Below, piece by piece: positions 34,001-38,690 of a DNA stretch of 64,000 nucleotides. Position 1 is the stretch's first letter; each line of letters opens with the position of its first letter. The notes beneath the pieces were generated by a model. That model did no database searches. It was not told the origin of the DNA and was given only the letters and a program-made list of their open reading frames with translations. Source of the stretch: Holacanthus passer (lineage: Eukaryota > Chordata > Actinopteri > Pomacanthidae). The stretch lies in contig JAFREQ010000038.1 of assembly GCA_025331565.1 (NCBI GenBank), positions 3,844,001 through 3,908,000 on the forward strand, read 5' to 3'. The position numbers were made by a program, and so were the translations under genes.

Positions 34001-35344
34001 ACCACAGAGACATACTTCCGCATCAACAGCCTGCTGGTGGGACACAATTACACTTTCTCTGTACAGGCCCGCTGCCTGCTCAACGGTCAGCTGTGTGGGG
34101 AACCTGCTCTCCTGCTCTATAACCAGCTGACAGCAGGTACTGGAACACACACACACACACACTTTGAAACATGAGCTCTAGCAAACATCACACAGATTGA
34201 TAAAAAAAACTTGGACATGCTTTTCCATTTATACTGTGCATGTTACTTTTCCAGGGGCCAGTGATGCATCCCGCAGCGAAGGCCACTCAGGAGACATGGC
34301 GGCGGTGGTGGTCTCGGTCCTATTCCTCTTGCTACTTGGAGTGTGTGGAGGCTTGGTGGTGCTCTACCTTCGACACCGCCGGCTGCAGAACAATTTTACC
34401 GCCTTTGCAAACTCGCATTACAACTCCCGCCTGGGCTCTGCCATCTTCTCCTCCGGGGATGAACTGGGTGAGACGATTCAGATATTTTTATAGCTGTTGC
34501 CTGAGACTGAGACTGAGTTCAGTACCTGGCTGTGGTGCTTTGACTTGGGCGCTTCAGGGAGCGCAATTTATACGATTGATAAGTGGGAAGCCTGTGGGGA
34601 TCATGTTGTTGTCACTGCAGTGGCACCTCCCAGTGGTGGTCTGTGAAGTGTCGAAGGTGAGGATTCTGAGGGAGAATGAAACTGAAAACAACTTGACACT
34701 GATGGGTGTAAAAAAAGCATCTTCATGCTCCATGTGCATTGAAGGAGGCAAAAAAATTAGGAAGAAAAGTAAGAATAAATTATGAAGGGAGTAAACCTCC
34801 CTGTGTTTCTTTACATCTGTTTCACTTATCTAAAACTGCTGCTGTCTGAATCTAGAGGAAGACAAATGGTTTATGGCTCAAGACAGTTGGCATGCAGCAA
34901 AATCTTTCCTTGGATGGTTACGTTTTGTCACACCAGTTTCCAAGCAGAGACCGTCAATGTGAATCACATGATGACTTTGAGTTATGATGTCACTCATCTG
35001 TCAGTGTAAGCAGAGCAACACAGACTCTCTGTGATTCTGTTTCTCATGTTCAGCTGGGATCTTAACCGTTATGAAAAGGCTTTGATATATTGTTGAAAAC
35101 TTTAATCAACCCCAAAACTGGTAATGCTGTCTAGCTAAAGGGAACCGTAGAGGGTACACAGCCATTGTGATTGATCATTAGTATAAAAATAAAAATATAG
35201 TTTTGACAGCAGCCTTAACTGCGGCATCAAAGACATTTTCCTAAACATCCCTCTTTCCTCTCCTCTTCCTCTCAAGGTGACGATGATGAAGATGCTCCCA
35301 TGATCAGTGGCTTCTCAGACGACGTTCCCATGGTCATTGCGTAG
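1654..35344 (+). CDS. sorl1: sorl1 (SORLA/LR11) sorting receptor, 3' 40 coding exons, 5' end outside window
   Basis: SORLA is a type I membrane receptor that carries cargo (in mammals APP, lipoprotein lipase, neurotrophic factors and others) between trans-Golgi network, endosomes and surface through retromer, GGA and AP-1 adaptors. What is seen: 40 exons with GT-AG borders whose phases all agree and which give 5,458 nt (about 1,818 aa) of open frame, ending in the stop at 35342-35344. Domain order is VPS10, 10CC, YWTD propeller, EGF, 11 LDLa, 6 FN3, TM, short tail; among vertebrate proteins only SORL1 has this order. Human SORL1 is about 2,214 aa, so about 390 residues are missing on the left, and the exons probably correspond to human exons 9-48 (inference from length). 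The family member is not in doubt; individual splice borders are read by eye. LRP-type receptors are excluded by the VPS10 domain and by the FANSHY and DDVPMVIA tail motifs. Confidence 0.97.
1847..3223 (+). other. sorl1 intron between window exons 1 and 2
   Basis: AT-rich non-coding sequence. The last 50 bases form a strong C/T tract feeding exon 2. I see no other recognisable structure. Confidence 0.7.
3224..3341 (+). CDS. sorl1: sorl1 window exon 2: VPS10 propeller
   Basis: Encodes LSKGCSLHLAQRWSQLFNIQ and then LRRMPILSKDSAPGLIMAT. The acceptor is a pyrimidine-rich tract ending in aag (3221-3223); the donor is at 3342. The exon ends in phase 1, splitting a Gly codon with exon 3. Confidence 0.96.
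5650..7001 (-). mobile_element. decayed hAT (Charlie/ZBED-like) DNA transposon
   Basis: The ends are related inverted repeats: CAGTGGTGGGGAAC on the left and, read on the other strand, CAGGGGTGAGGAAC on the right (12 of 14 match). They are flanked by an 8-bp duplication, cttcaaat (5642-5649) and ctttaaat (7002-7009), with one mismatch; 8 bp is the hAT size. Inside, minus-strand frames resemble hAT proteins of the GTF2IRD2/ZBED5 type. At 1,352 bp it is well short of the usual 2.5-3 kb, so internal parts are lost. The mismatched duplication indicates an old insertion. Confidence 0.85.
5863..6778 (-). pseudogene. hAT transposase remnant, frameshifted
   Basis: Read on the minus strand, an N-terminal start at 6778 gives MATVKREK and then, after a frameshift, a BED-like region with KKANLEHHYGLKHDKLYELQ and a later VREPIAKKLKHCSEGEFVSC segment. 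Around 6270-6340 a piece like FMMDITKYLSELNAKLQGPN follows in another frame. The C-terminal fragment (5863-6213) carries LFGTMDYCEQFFFKVTLAK, the hAT dimerisation-region signature. Stops, frameshifts and a large central deletion make it non-functional. The family is recognised from memory of hAT-derived proteins. Confidence 0.8.
7880..8190 (+). repeat. percomorph interspersed repeat, copy 1
   Basis: Contains aacatttgctaattagcag, aaacacaaagtacagctga, tgggaatgtcagtagtttt and later gatgtctgtgccaagtttca. This order matches a repeat I know to be scattered through percomorph fish genomes. Further fragments of the same family occur at about 43955-44000, 47450-47710 and 48705-48790. I do not assign a class. 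Confidence 0.6.
8745..8803. repeat. perfect 27-bp inverted repeat, 5-nt loop
   Basis: The left arm 8745-8771 and right arm 8777-8803 are exact reverse complements around the loop tgttt. It lies within intron sequence with no other recognised element. Confidence 0.9.
10053..10126 (+). CDS. sorl1: sorl1 window exon 3: VPS10 propeller
   Basis: Encodes GSVGRNLANKPNVYVSSSAG and then ARWKE, an Asp-box-type blade motif (SSSAGARW). It is 74 nt, phase 1 in and phase 0 out, and follows the longest intron of the window (6.7 kb). Confidence 0.95.
10864..10952 (+). CDS. sorl1: sorl1 window exon 4: VPS10 propeller
   Basis: Encodes GPHFYTWGDHGGILMAIAQG, a strongly conserved VPS10 segment. The acceptor cag is at 10861-10863 and the donor gtaagt at 10953. 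It ends in phase 2, and the split Lys codon is completed by exon 5. Confidence 0.96.
11396..11446. repeat. (CA)n microsatellite
   Basis: About 22 CA units preceded by cgcgcg; in the intron between window exons 4 and 5. Confidence 0.95.
11480..11755 (+). mobile_element. 3' tail of a non-LTR retrotransposon (L2/Rex1-like)
   Basis: Ends in ttttccccctgggagatcaataaagaattatctta-type sequence at 11713-11750, a 3' end pattern I associate with teleost LINEs, preceded by tgcactatttacatttgctg and other T-rich tail sequence. Only the 3' end is present, as in 5'-truncated copies. Clade uncertain. Confidence 0.55.
12111..12289 (+). CDS. sorl1: sorl1 window exon 5: VPS10 propeller
   Basis: Encodes FSTNEGETWTDFQFSDREVY (an Asp-box, S-T-N-E-G-E-T-W) through LLTEPGEKSTIFTIFGSYAG to LILQVNTSDVLG. 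Donor gtaggt at 12290; phase 1 out. Confidence 0.96.
12463..12850. repeat. interspersed repeat interrupted by AT and AAAT microsatellites
   Basis: Begins with caaaatcatctttattggcc, a motif frequent in teleost interspersed repeats. It contains (TA)n at 12609-12625, (AAAT)n at about 12638-12670 and (TA)n at 12677-12694. The flanking caccaatgaccaacatccat is probably the same element. Family not assigned. Confidence 0.5.
13060..13246 (+). CDS. sorl1: sorl1 window exon 6: 10CC module start
   Basis: Cys-rich segment beginning GVPCSEADYKHWSPSDEHGN and including NECLLG, ATCFNGEDFDRP and NCSCTRQDYE. The cysteine spacing fits the 10CC module that packs against the VPS10 propeller. Donor at 13247, with a Cys codon split across to exon 7. 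Confidence 0.96.
13936..14064 (+). CDS. sorl1: sorl1 window exon 7: 10CC module
   Basis: Encodes DYGFKLSEDLSLQVCVPDPE and then the segment with PPVPCPVGTTYRRSKG. The acceptor is preceded by a (CCT/CTC)n pyrimidine repeat at about 13901-13934, which serves as an extended polypyrimidine tract. Confidence 0.96.
14740..14825 (+). CDS. sorl1: sorl1 window exon 8: end of 10CC module
   Basis: Encodes YRKVSGDSCSGGDVESRLDG and then EMLPCPVG, the last cysteines of the 10CC region before the YWTD propeller. Acceptor cag 14737-14739, donor gtaaac 14826, phase 1 out. Confidence 0.95.
15450..15622 (+). CDS. sorl1: sorl1 window exon 9: YWTD propeller, first blades
   Basis: Encodes ESNEFILYAVRNSIHRYDLA, then VALDFDYDRNCLYWADISLD and TIQ. 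CLYWAD is a YWTD motif of the LDLR class B propeller. The frame runs open past the donor (15623) into the intron, but similarity to the family stops at TIQ. Confidence 0.96.
15860..15991 (+). CDS. sorl1: sorl1 window exon 10: YWTD propeller
   Basis: Encodes LCLNGSTGQEVVVRKDLQNV through LTFDPISRLLYWVDAGAQKI, a second YWTD-type motif (LLYWVD). The donor gtatag at 15992 is followed within 10 bases by a (GT)n microsatellite. Confidence 0.95.
16001..16033. repeat. (TG)n microsatellite directly after exon 10 donor
   Basis: About 16 TG units starting 9 bases after the gt of the exon 10 donor. Confidence 0.95.
16144..16235 (+). CDS. sorl1: sorl1 window exon 11: YWTD propeller
   Basis: Encodes VSNPDGDLRHTLLNSSILEH then PRALVLLPGE. 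Acceptor aag at 16141-16143, donor gtaacc at 16236, phase 2 out. It contains an N-glycosylation sequon (NSS). Confidence 0.94.
17127..17373 (+). CDS. sorl1: sorl1 window exon 12: YWTD propeller
   Basis: Contains two YWTD-type motifs, LMFWTDWGD and WLYWTEAYSD, with RWPNGITADD between them, ending in PHPYAIAVFK. The 247-nt exon covers two blades. Donor gtggga at 17374. Confidence 0.96.
17508..17646 (+). CDS. sorl1: sorl1 window exon 13: last YWTD blade
   Basis: Encodes NDLYWDDWSRMGIFKAPKAG through LTGVMDLKIFYKGKNRG. NDLYWDD is the last YWTD-type motif and the downstream residues lead into the EGF module. Phase 1 out. Confidence 0.96.
17882..18055 (+). CDS. sorl1: sorl1 window exon 14: EGF-like module
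   Basis: Encodes HNACADQPCSLLCLPQPGHR, then the segment with HTCVCPDG and LQCQCPTGYQLQNNTCVKT. Six cysteines and the CxCPxGYxL pattern mark the EGF-like module that closes the propeller. Donor gtgaga 18056. Confidence 0.96.
18193..18306 (+). CDS. sorl1: sorl1 window exon 15: LDLa repeat 1
   Basis: LDL-receptor class A repeat, SCLPNQYRCSNGRC followed by WKCDSDNDCGDMSDEQEC. The calcium-site acidic residues (D-x-D...D-x-S-D-E) are present. Phase 1-1 exon, as for all the LDLa exons here. Confidence 0.96.
18399..18521 (+). CDS. sorl1: sorl1 window exon 16: LDLa repeat 2
   Basis: LDLa repeat: CDPSNQFRCVASGSCIP then KCDHEDDCGDNSDEEHC. Six cysteines and an intact calcium motif. Acceptor ttttag at 18393-18398, only 92 bases after exon 15. 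Confidence 0.96.
18522..20770 (+). other. sorl1 intron between window exons 16 and 17
   Basis: A 2.25-kb intron carrying the LINE relic in its first half and an A-rich, simple-repeat-like tract at about 19665-19830 (ctaactactaactgaaaaaa). I see nothing further after 19,850. Confidence 0.7.
18560..19440 (-). mobile_element. LINE reverse-transcriptase C-terminal relic (L2/Rex1-like)
   Basis: On the minus strand, 19253-19056 encodes KVKPMLSKNTTEQLINTLIS then SHLDYCNSLFT and a degraded RLV-NAA-like part, the C-terminal motifs of LINE reverse transcriptases of the L2 type. Downstream on the same strand, pieces such as cactggctccccgtccatta (HWLPVH-like), ggctccgctttaaat and ctgtggaacaaac continue the typical thumb and tail region. 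Frames are broken. Outer limits are estimates. Confidence 0.75.
20771..20890 (+). CDS. sorl1: sorl1 window exon 17: LDLa repeat 3
   Basis: LDLa repeat: QCGPGEFTCARGVC then WRCDGDNDCRDWSDEANC, with an intact calcium motif. It follows a 2.25-kb intron that contains the LINE relic. Confidence 0.96.
20999..21124 (+). CDS. sorl1: sorl1 window exon 18: LDLa repeat 4
   Basis: LDLa repeat: TCEANSFQCHTGHCIPQRW then CDGDDDCQDDSDEDPQYC. Acidic calcium site intact. Donor gtaaat at 21125. Confidence 0.96.
21668..21696. repeat. 12-bp perfect inverted repeat, 5-nt loop
   Basis: actcgcttgcta (21668-21679) and tagcaagcgagt (21685-21696) are exact reverse complements, in the intron between exons 18 and 19. 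Confidence 0.85.
22353..22466 (+). CDS. sorl1: sorl1 window exon 19: LDLa repeat 5 (calcium site altered)
   Basis: LDLa repeat: LCNGFLCSNHSCLPATAHC then NGIQECSDGADEHNC. All six cysteines remain. The usual C-D-G-x-x-D-C-x-D-x-S-D-E reads C-N-G-I-Q-E-C-S-D-G-A-D-E, so two acidic positions and the Ser are changed. Borders and phase are normal. Confidence 0.93.
22905..23036 (+). CDS. sorl1: sorl1 window exon 20: LDLa repeat 6
   Basis: LDLa repeat: LCTRYMEFVCKNRAQC then VCDGIKHCEDGSDEDAEYAGC, with the long spacing before the sixth Cys that also marks human SORL1 repeat 6. Acceptor ttcag 22900-22904. Confidence 0.95.
23770..23901 (+). CDS. sorl1: sorl1 window exon 21: LDLa repeat 7
   Basis: A short linker (ATPSEFGK) precedes the LDLa repeat VCDAYTFQCANGVCVSLEW then KCDGMDDCGDYSDEANC. 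Intact calcium site, phase 1-1. Confidence 0.96.
24068..24202 (+). CDS. sorl1: sorl1 window exon 22: LDLa repeat 8
   Basis: Linker AAPTEVPG, then the LDLa repeat CSRYFQYECRNGRCIPTWW and KCDGENDCGDWSDEAQC. Intact calcium site. Acceptor gctgcag 24061-24067. Confidence 0.96.
24756..24908 (+). CDS. sorl1: sorl1 window exon 23: LDLa repeat 9
   Basis: A Thr/Pro-rich linker (GGVTPHTVAPGPTT), likely O-glycosylated, then the LDLa repeat CAPNRFHCGSGACIINTW and VCDGYADCPDGSDELGC. Acceptor tgtag 24751-24755. Confidence 0.95.
25031..25210 (+). CDS. sorl1: sorl1 window exon 24: LDLa repeat 10
   Basis: A Pro-rich linker (PVPTQALPPPPSPG), then the LDLa repeat CSRGQFLCRRPPRCIPDWQ and RCDGQLHCQDGSDEAHC. The acceptor is a tandem cagcag (25028-25033), so the true start may be 25031 or 25034; both keep the frame. 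Confidence 0.94.
25732..25860 (+). CDS. sorl1: sorl1 window exon 25: LDLa repeat 11
   Basis: Last LDLa repeat: FCINGTRCSDGEACVLDSE then RCDGFLDCSDHSDEDNC. Phase 1 out, joining to the first FN3 domain. Donor gtacgt 25861. Confidence 0.95.
26048..26061 (-). promoter_or_regulatory. CTCF-like motif in intron
   Basis: Reverse complement reads CCAGCAGGTGGCAG, a near-perfect CTCF core. It lies about 75 bases upstream of exon 26. Occupancy cannot be judged from sequence. Confidence 0.45.
26136..26262 (+). CDS. sorl1: sorl1 window exon 26: FN3 domain 1, first half
   Basis: Encodes YKVQNLQWTPDFLGAITLTW then SRPKNLPLDSCYFLIYYR, the beta strands up to the conserved W and YxxxYY motif of a fibronectin type III fold. 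Acceptor cccag 26131-26135. Confidence 0.95.
26503..26672 (+). CDS. sorl1: sorl1 window exon 27: FN3 domain 1, second half
   Basis: Encodes LVGTQQWTIMDTHSNKSSYK, then LKPDTTYHVKVLTQCLSKLH and ...TVRTPEG. The L-x-P-x-T-x-Y motif is typical of FN3. The donor must be gtaagt at 26673, because the preceding single t completes a Leu codon with exon 28. Confidence 0.95.
27485..27597 (+). CDS. sorl1: sorl1 window exon 28: FN3 domain 2
   Basis: Encodes LPDPPRNLQLSCDNTEDWTV then EVSWSPPDKGHGLVREYI. Pro-rich FN3 start and conserved W. Acceptor gcag at 27481-27484, donor gtgagt at 27598, phase 0 out. Confidence 0.95.
27864..27930. repeat. TG/CG-alternating tract at exon 29 acceptor
   Basis: Imperfect alternating purine-pyrimidine sequence (tgtgtgtg, gcacgcgtgcgtgc, tgtgcgcatg) ending 5 bases before the ag of the exon 29 acceptor. 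It takes the place where a polypyrimidine tract normally lies. Confidence 0.9.
27936..28040 (+). CDS. sorl1: sorl1 window exon 29: FN3 domain 2
   Basis: Encodes VEYSERGGLDWTSQRCTTTN then TEVKELQPDTLYRFR, with the FN3 L-x-P-x-T-x-Y motif. It is 105 nt, phase 0-0, so skipping would keep the frame. Its acceptor lies directly after a TG/CG-alternating tract instead of a pyrimidine tract. Confidence 0.94.
28046..28058. repeat. (AC)n run after exon 29 donor
   Basis: A short AC repeat begins 5 bases after the exon 29 gt. It is complementary to the TG tract before the same exon. Confidence 0.85.
28423..28489 (+). CDS. sorl1: sorl1 window exon 30: end of FN3 domain 2
   Basis: Short 67-nt exon encoding VAAVTSRGVGNWTEVKSITP then KK, the last FN3 strands with the G-x-G-x-W motif. 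Acceptor ttccag, donor gtgaga 28490. Confidence 0.95.
29133..29215 (+). CDS. sorl1: sorl1 window exon 31: FN3 domain 3 start
   Basis: Encodes ALPPPSVIADSITTDSMSLS then FSFNSQYE. One of the less conserved FN3 domains of the family. Phase 1 in, 0 out. Donor gtaaga 29216. Confidence 0.93.
29321..29411 (+). CDS. sorl1: sorl1 window exon 32: FN3 domain 3
   Basis: Encodes VKQYIVILSWQFDTHVKENK then NYTVREKILK. Matches the human segment with the VNLFWAFDTH motif. Intron upstream only 105 bases. Donor gtactg 29412. Confidence 0.94.
29523..29713 (+). CDS. sorl1: sorl1 window exon 33: FN3 domain 3 end and domain 4 start
   Basis: Encodes TNLTAGTAYEVAVWAHTSIG, which closes FN3-3, then PDRPLLKARALNQTAVDCTW, which opens FN3-4. 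Contains sequons NLT and NQT. Donor gtacaa 29714, phase 0. Confidence 0.95.
30373..30492 (+). CDS. sorl1: sorl1 window exon 34: FN3 domain 4
   Basis: Encodes EYGVFYATSFLDLYRSPHQV through VESDEQYLFL. FYATSFLDLYR is strongly conserved in SORL1. The acceptor tract is G/T-rich (gtgtgtgtttgtgtgtag), poor in cytosine. 120 nt, phase 0-0. Confidence 0.95.
30493..31791 (+). other. sorl1 intron between window exons 34 and 35
   Basis: AT-rich 1.3-kb intron. I see no exon, repeat family or strong structure in it. Confidence 0.65.
31792..31956 (+). CDS. sorl1: sorl1 window exon 35: FN3 domain 4 end and domain 5 start
   Basis: Encodes VRAVTPFLGPPSDYAGVKMI, then PNERLPPRNLHRVRADKTQA and MLKWQPPYDAPNTQL. 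Acceptor ttcag, donor gtacaa 31957. The open frame continues into the intron, but the family similarity resumes at exon 36. Confidence 0.95.
32388..32562 (+). CDS. sorl1: sorl1 window exon 36: FN3 domain 5
   Basis: Encodes TYVIHVRDVIRKVELDYKLT, then TVEYLLKGLEPGGRYSISVR and LRNMSKEASFTLST. LEPGGRY is the FN3 E-strand motif. Acceptor tccatag, phase 0 in, phase 1 out. Confidence 0.95.
32563..33524 (+). other. sorl1 intron between window exons 36 and 37
   Basis: Nearly 1 kb of non-coding sequence with short homopolymer runs (for example A13 near 33280). Nothing else recognised. Confidence 0.65.
33525..33631 (+). CDS. sorl1: sorl1 window exon 37: FN3 domain 6 start
   Basis: Encodes PAPEALKILTEKDHLFLFWK then SLAVREKGFNESR, matching the conserved FWKSLA motif. 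The donor is read as gtgaga at 33632, so the last codon is Arg and exon 38 begins with Gly. Confidence 0.94.
33944..34136 (+). CDS. sorl1: sorl1 window exon 38: FN3 domain 6
   Basis: Encodes GYEVHVYDSVTNQTSYLGNT, then VGHNYTFSVQARCLLNGQLC and GEPALLLYNQLTA. Sequons NQT, NTT, NYT. The donor gtactg is followed by a (CA)n run at 34145-34162. Confidence 0.95.
34255..34467 (+). CDS. sorl1: sorl1 window exon 39: transmembrane helix and proximal tail
   Basis: A juxtamembrane segment (GASDASRSEGHSGD) leads to the transmembrane helix, about MAAVVVSVLFLLLLGVCGGL and VVLYL, then basic RHRRLQ. The tail reads NNFTAFANSHYNSRLGSAIF then SSGDELG. FANSHY is the VPS26/retromer recognition motif of SORLA. Donor gtgaga 34468. 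Confidence 0.97.
35277..35344 (+). CDS. sorl1: sorl1 window exon 40: C-terminal tail and stop
   Basis: Encodes GDDDEDAPMISGFSDDVPMV then IA and the stop tag. It holds the acidic cluster used by AP-1/PACS-type adaptors and the terminal DDVPMVIA, the GGA-binding type motif. These match the human C-terminus closely. Confidence 0.97.
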
Positions 35345-38300
35345 CAAGATGTCCCTCCATTACCTGTTTCTCTCTTCCCTTCTCCCCTTCTCTTCTTCTG
35401 CCCCCCCACTCCCCTTTTACTCCCCATCACTCCCCATCAGTGGCGCGGTATGATGGAGTGAAGAGGACACAGGCGGAAACTTTGCCGCCATCCCAAATCT
35501 GTTGATGGGAAACCACCCCGATTAGCAGGAAACATGAAGAAAAATGGAAAAGAGAGAAAGAGATATTTTTCAAGTATACAATGCACTTTTTTTGGATGCG
35601 CAATAACTTATTTTTTATAATATTAAATATATATATATGGGGTCAAAAAAGGACTGTGAGGAAGAGGTGGACACTGAAGCAAACTGTGAAGGATTTGAGT
35701 TTGTCGAGCGCGCCAGGGAAAGAGAGACCCTATTGTAATGCAAACTCACTATCGGTAGGAGCGGTTCATTGCTTAAAGCCAAAATAAGCATCCAGAGACT
35801 GGAATATAGAATGCAAACAACATACACATTGAAAAAATCTAAATATATAGACAAAAATGCTGTATACAATATGTACAAATAGAAAATCTCTGAGCAGTAA
35901 TAGTTACATATTTTGGTAATAGTACCGTGTGTACTCTAGCAGTATATGTAACTTTGGTGCCTAGGCAGTTGGAAGAGTTAACTGTGGATCTTGTTTCACC
36001 ATTTACACAATCTGAATTGTTCGTCCATTGGAATGATCAGCAGTTTCGAAACTGTTGATCATTGTAAACGCATAAACAAAGTGTTTGACACTCAGCACAA
36101 CCAAACAGCTCAGTGATTGGATTTACCAGTGGCACCACGTAGTGTCCTCATAGATACACCTTTATTTACCACCACCAGCACACTGTTGTATGTCTGTATG
36201 TAGGGGCAACACATGTACCATGATAGGAGAATATTCCTGGTTTTGAGGGGGGAAGAATCCCTCAGAAGCATCGTTGAGATCATCCGAACTATTTGTACAT
36301 ATTGGCTTTTAATATGTCCTCTCCTTGTAATGCTGCACCATGTCTTTCTGTAAAATGTGTATTTGTTTTTTTTTTAGTCGTTCAGGACCACAAATTATCG
36401 TCCCCAGCATTTTGCCATAGCTGTAGTCGTTGAGGAAGTGGGTTCTCAGGGAACTGTGTCGGAGCGGACACCAGCGCAGCACCACCATCACCACCACCAT
36501 GGCTTAGGCAGCACTGTCCATCTACTGTTGAATAGGTACAGAACGCTTTGAATAGGTACTGCAGCAGCTGCGGGTGGAACGACCGGCAGATGCAGATTAT
36601 TGTCAGTAGTCGTGGTGAAGAGTCGGGTTCAGGCTCACCATCTGGTTCAGGAAAAAAATGAAAAGGTTAATTTAAACAGAATCACAAAAAAACACGTTTT
36701 GGCTGATGTTTGATTGTAGTGTCTCGTAAGGCAGATAGTTTATAGGGAACAGCAATGTGTCTTTCCAGAAACAGTTCGCTCGTTACTCGAGGTTCGTCTT
36801 TGACTCGGCTGCTTTCTGATGAAAACCAGTACATCTGAAAACTGCTGAAGCTGTCGTTTATCTGTTTTATTCAGAGTAAGCCCCTAAATATTTTTAAATA
36901 TATTTTATTAACAAATGCTTTTACAAAGATACAGAAGTGCTCATCATTGGAATTACCTACCAATAAGAAGCAGATAGAGACAGTTTGTCTGGAAACAAAA
37001 ATTACAATCTTTTTGTAAAGAGCTCTTCATTCTCTCAGAGTTCAGCTCTGTCAAGATGGTTTGCAATTGATCAGCAGTGTGAATTTGTATTCTAAACTCA
37101 AAGACTTTCTGTTTACAATCATATAATGAAAAGCAGTAACTGCCATGAATGTTTTGCATTTTAACTTGATTAATTACTTAAATAATTCAGTCAAAATGAA
37201 ATCTAATTATTTAGCCATTTGCAGCACTAGTGGTTTTACTTCACAAGTTTATTGACTGATTGCAGTGATTCCATTAAAATGAATTGATTGTCTTCCAAAA
37301 ACTAGCTGTCACAAACAGGGACACTGTTTCTGGAAAGAGAGTTTTAAAATGTAAGTTTGTCGTGCTGTGAGCGCCACAATTGAAACTTCTAATGAACTGC
37401 TTGGCTGGACAGCTACTAGGGGTACGTGACAAAACTTGTATTTTTTGTAATTCCGATTGTTCCTTGTGGTACGGTGAGGCCAACCTTTAGTACCAGTGGA
37501 AAGAACGGAGATAATGACCTGTGAGGGTATTGTCTCGCTGTATATACAGAATCTAACTGTTTGCACGTCTGTAAATGTATCAACACAAAAATCATTTTTG
37601 GGAATCGTCGTCTTTGTTCTGCCCCCCCCACCCCCCGACTCTGTACTGCAGTCCATTAACTGATATTTGCCTCTTGGCTTGAGCCATTTGAACTGATGGT
37701 GTTCTGCTTTCTGTTGAGCTTGTTTTTGTTTTGTTTGTAAAGATGTCTTCATGAATGTATTTTATATCTGTACTTTTTAAGGTACTGTCCCAGCTCATTA
37801 TGCTACTAGCACCACCTGTGAAGTTAATGCACACGTTCTGGTTTGCCCTCGCTACAGTGAATTAGTAACCCCATCCCACTTTTTCTTCTGCAGACAAATC
37901 TTAGCTGTTGCAGCCCAAGCCCAATTTACTAACCCAGAGCAACAAAGCGTTTTTGCCAGGTAGAACCCAGATATTTCCCGCGTCATGTTTCTTTCATCAT
38001 CTCTTTCTTCCCCACATCATTAAACGGTGTCTGTCCTGACATTCAAGGTTTCCTCAAGGCTTTAGGTTGAGTTCACACAGCTTCCTCACCCTGTTCATGA
38101 TGTACTTTGTTTGGTTTTCTTGGCCTTAAAAACTGATTTTCTGGCATTAATGCTGTTGTTTTTTTTTTGCTCTGTGGAGTTCATGTCTTCTTATTTTCTG
38201 TTTTGCCACATAATGCCTTATTAGAACACATTGGGTTTCTATGTAATGTGCTGTTTGTATGATAGAACACAAGTGCACACGCATGCATACACACAGTCAC

Positions 38301-38690
38301 ACACACACACAAGGCTAATGAGGCTGAAGAGGAGGTTACTGTTAGGGCATTTGGTTAATTTTGTCAGATCACTGCTCTTTTCTGCGCTGGCTGCTGTAAG
38401 CCAGACACCTACTCTCTTTTTAGTCAGGTTTTACATGTATAATAAGTATAATTATTGGTTATTATGTGACCGTTTGTTCCCCACTTGTCTTAATGTTGAC
38501 TCTTGTCAAATAGTTTGCTTCAAAATGTCATTGGGCACAGAGTTTGATCATGTTGGACTTGGCCATGTTTGAAGATGTTAATGTCTTGCTTGCTTATCTC
38601 GGAGGTCGCGAGAACAATGAGATGTGTGGAGAAACAGTGTGAGGTGTTTTAAAAACCACTTATACTGAAATAAACTTGCTGAAAATCAAA
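35345..38690 (+). other. sorl1: sorl1 3' UTR (about 3.35 kb)
   Basis: No open frame or splice-like structure is convincing after the stop. AT-rich, T-run-rich sequence runs on to a canonical AATAAA at 38669-38674, and the sequence beyond turns intergenic in character. Human SORL1 also has a 3' UTR of several kb. The exact cleavage site is an estimate. A second AATAAA lies at 38751-38756. Confidence 0.65.
38669..38674 (+). promoter_or_regulatory. polyadenylation signal AATAAA (sorl1)
   Basis: A canonical hexamer, with T-rich sequence (ccctttcttttag) some 25-30 bases downstream, at the end of the long 3' UTR. An alternative AATAAA stands at 38751. Confidence 0.55.
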
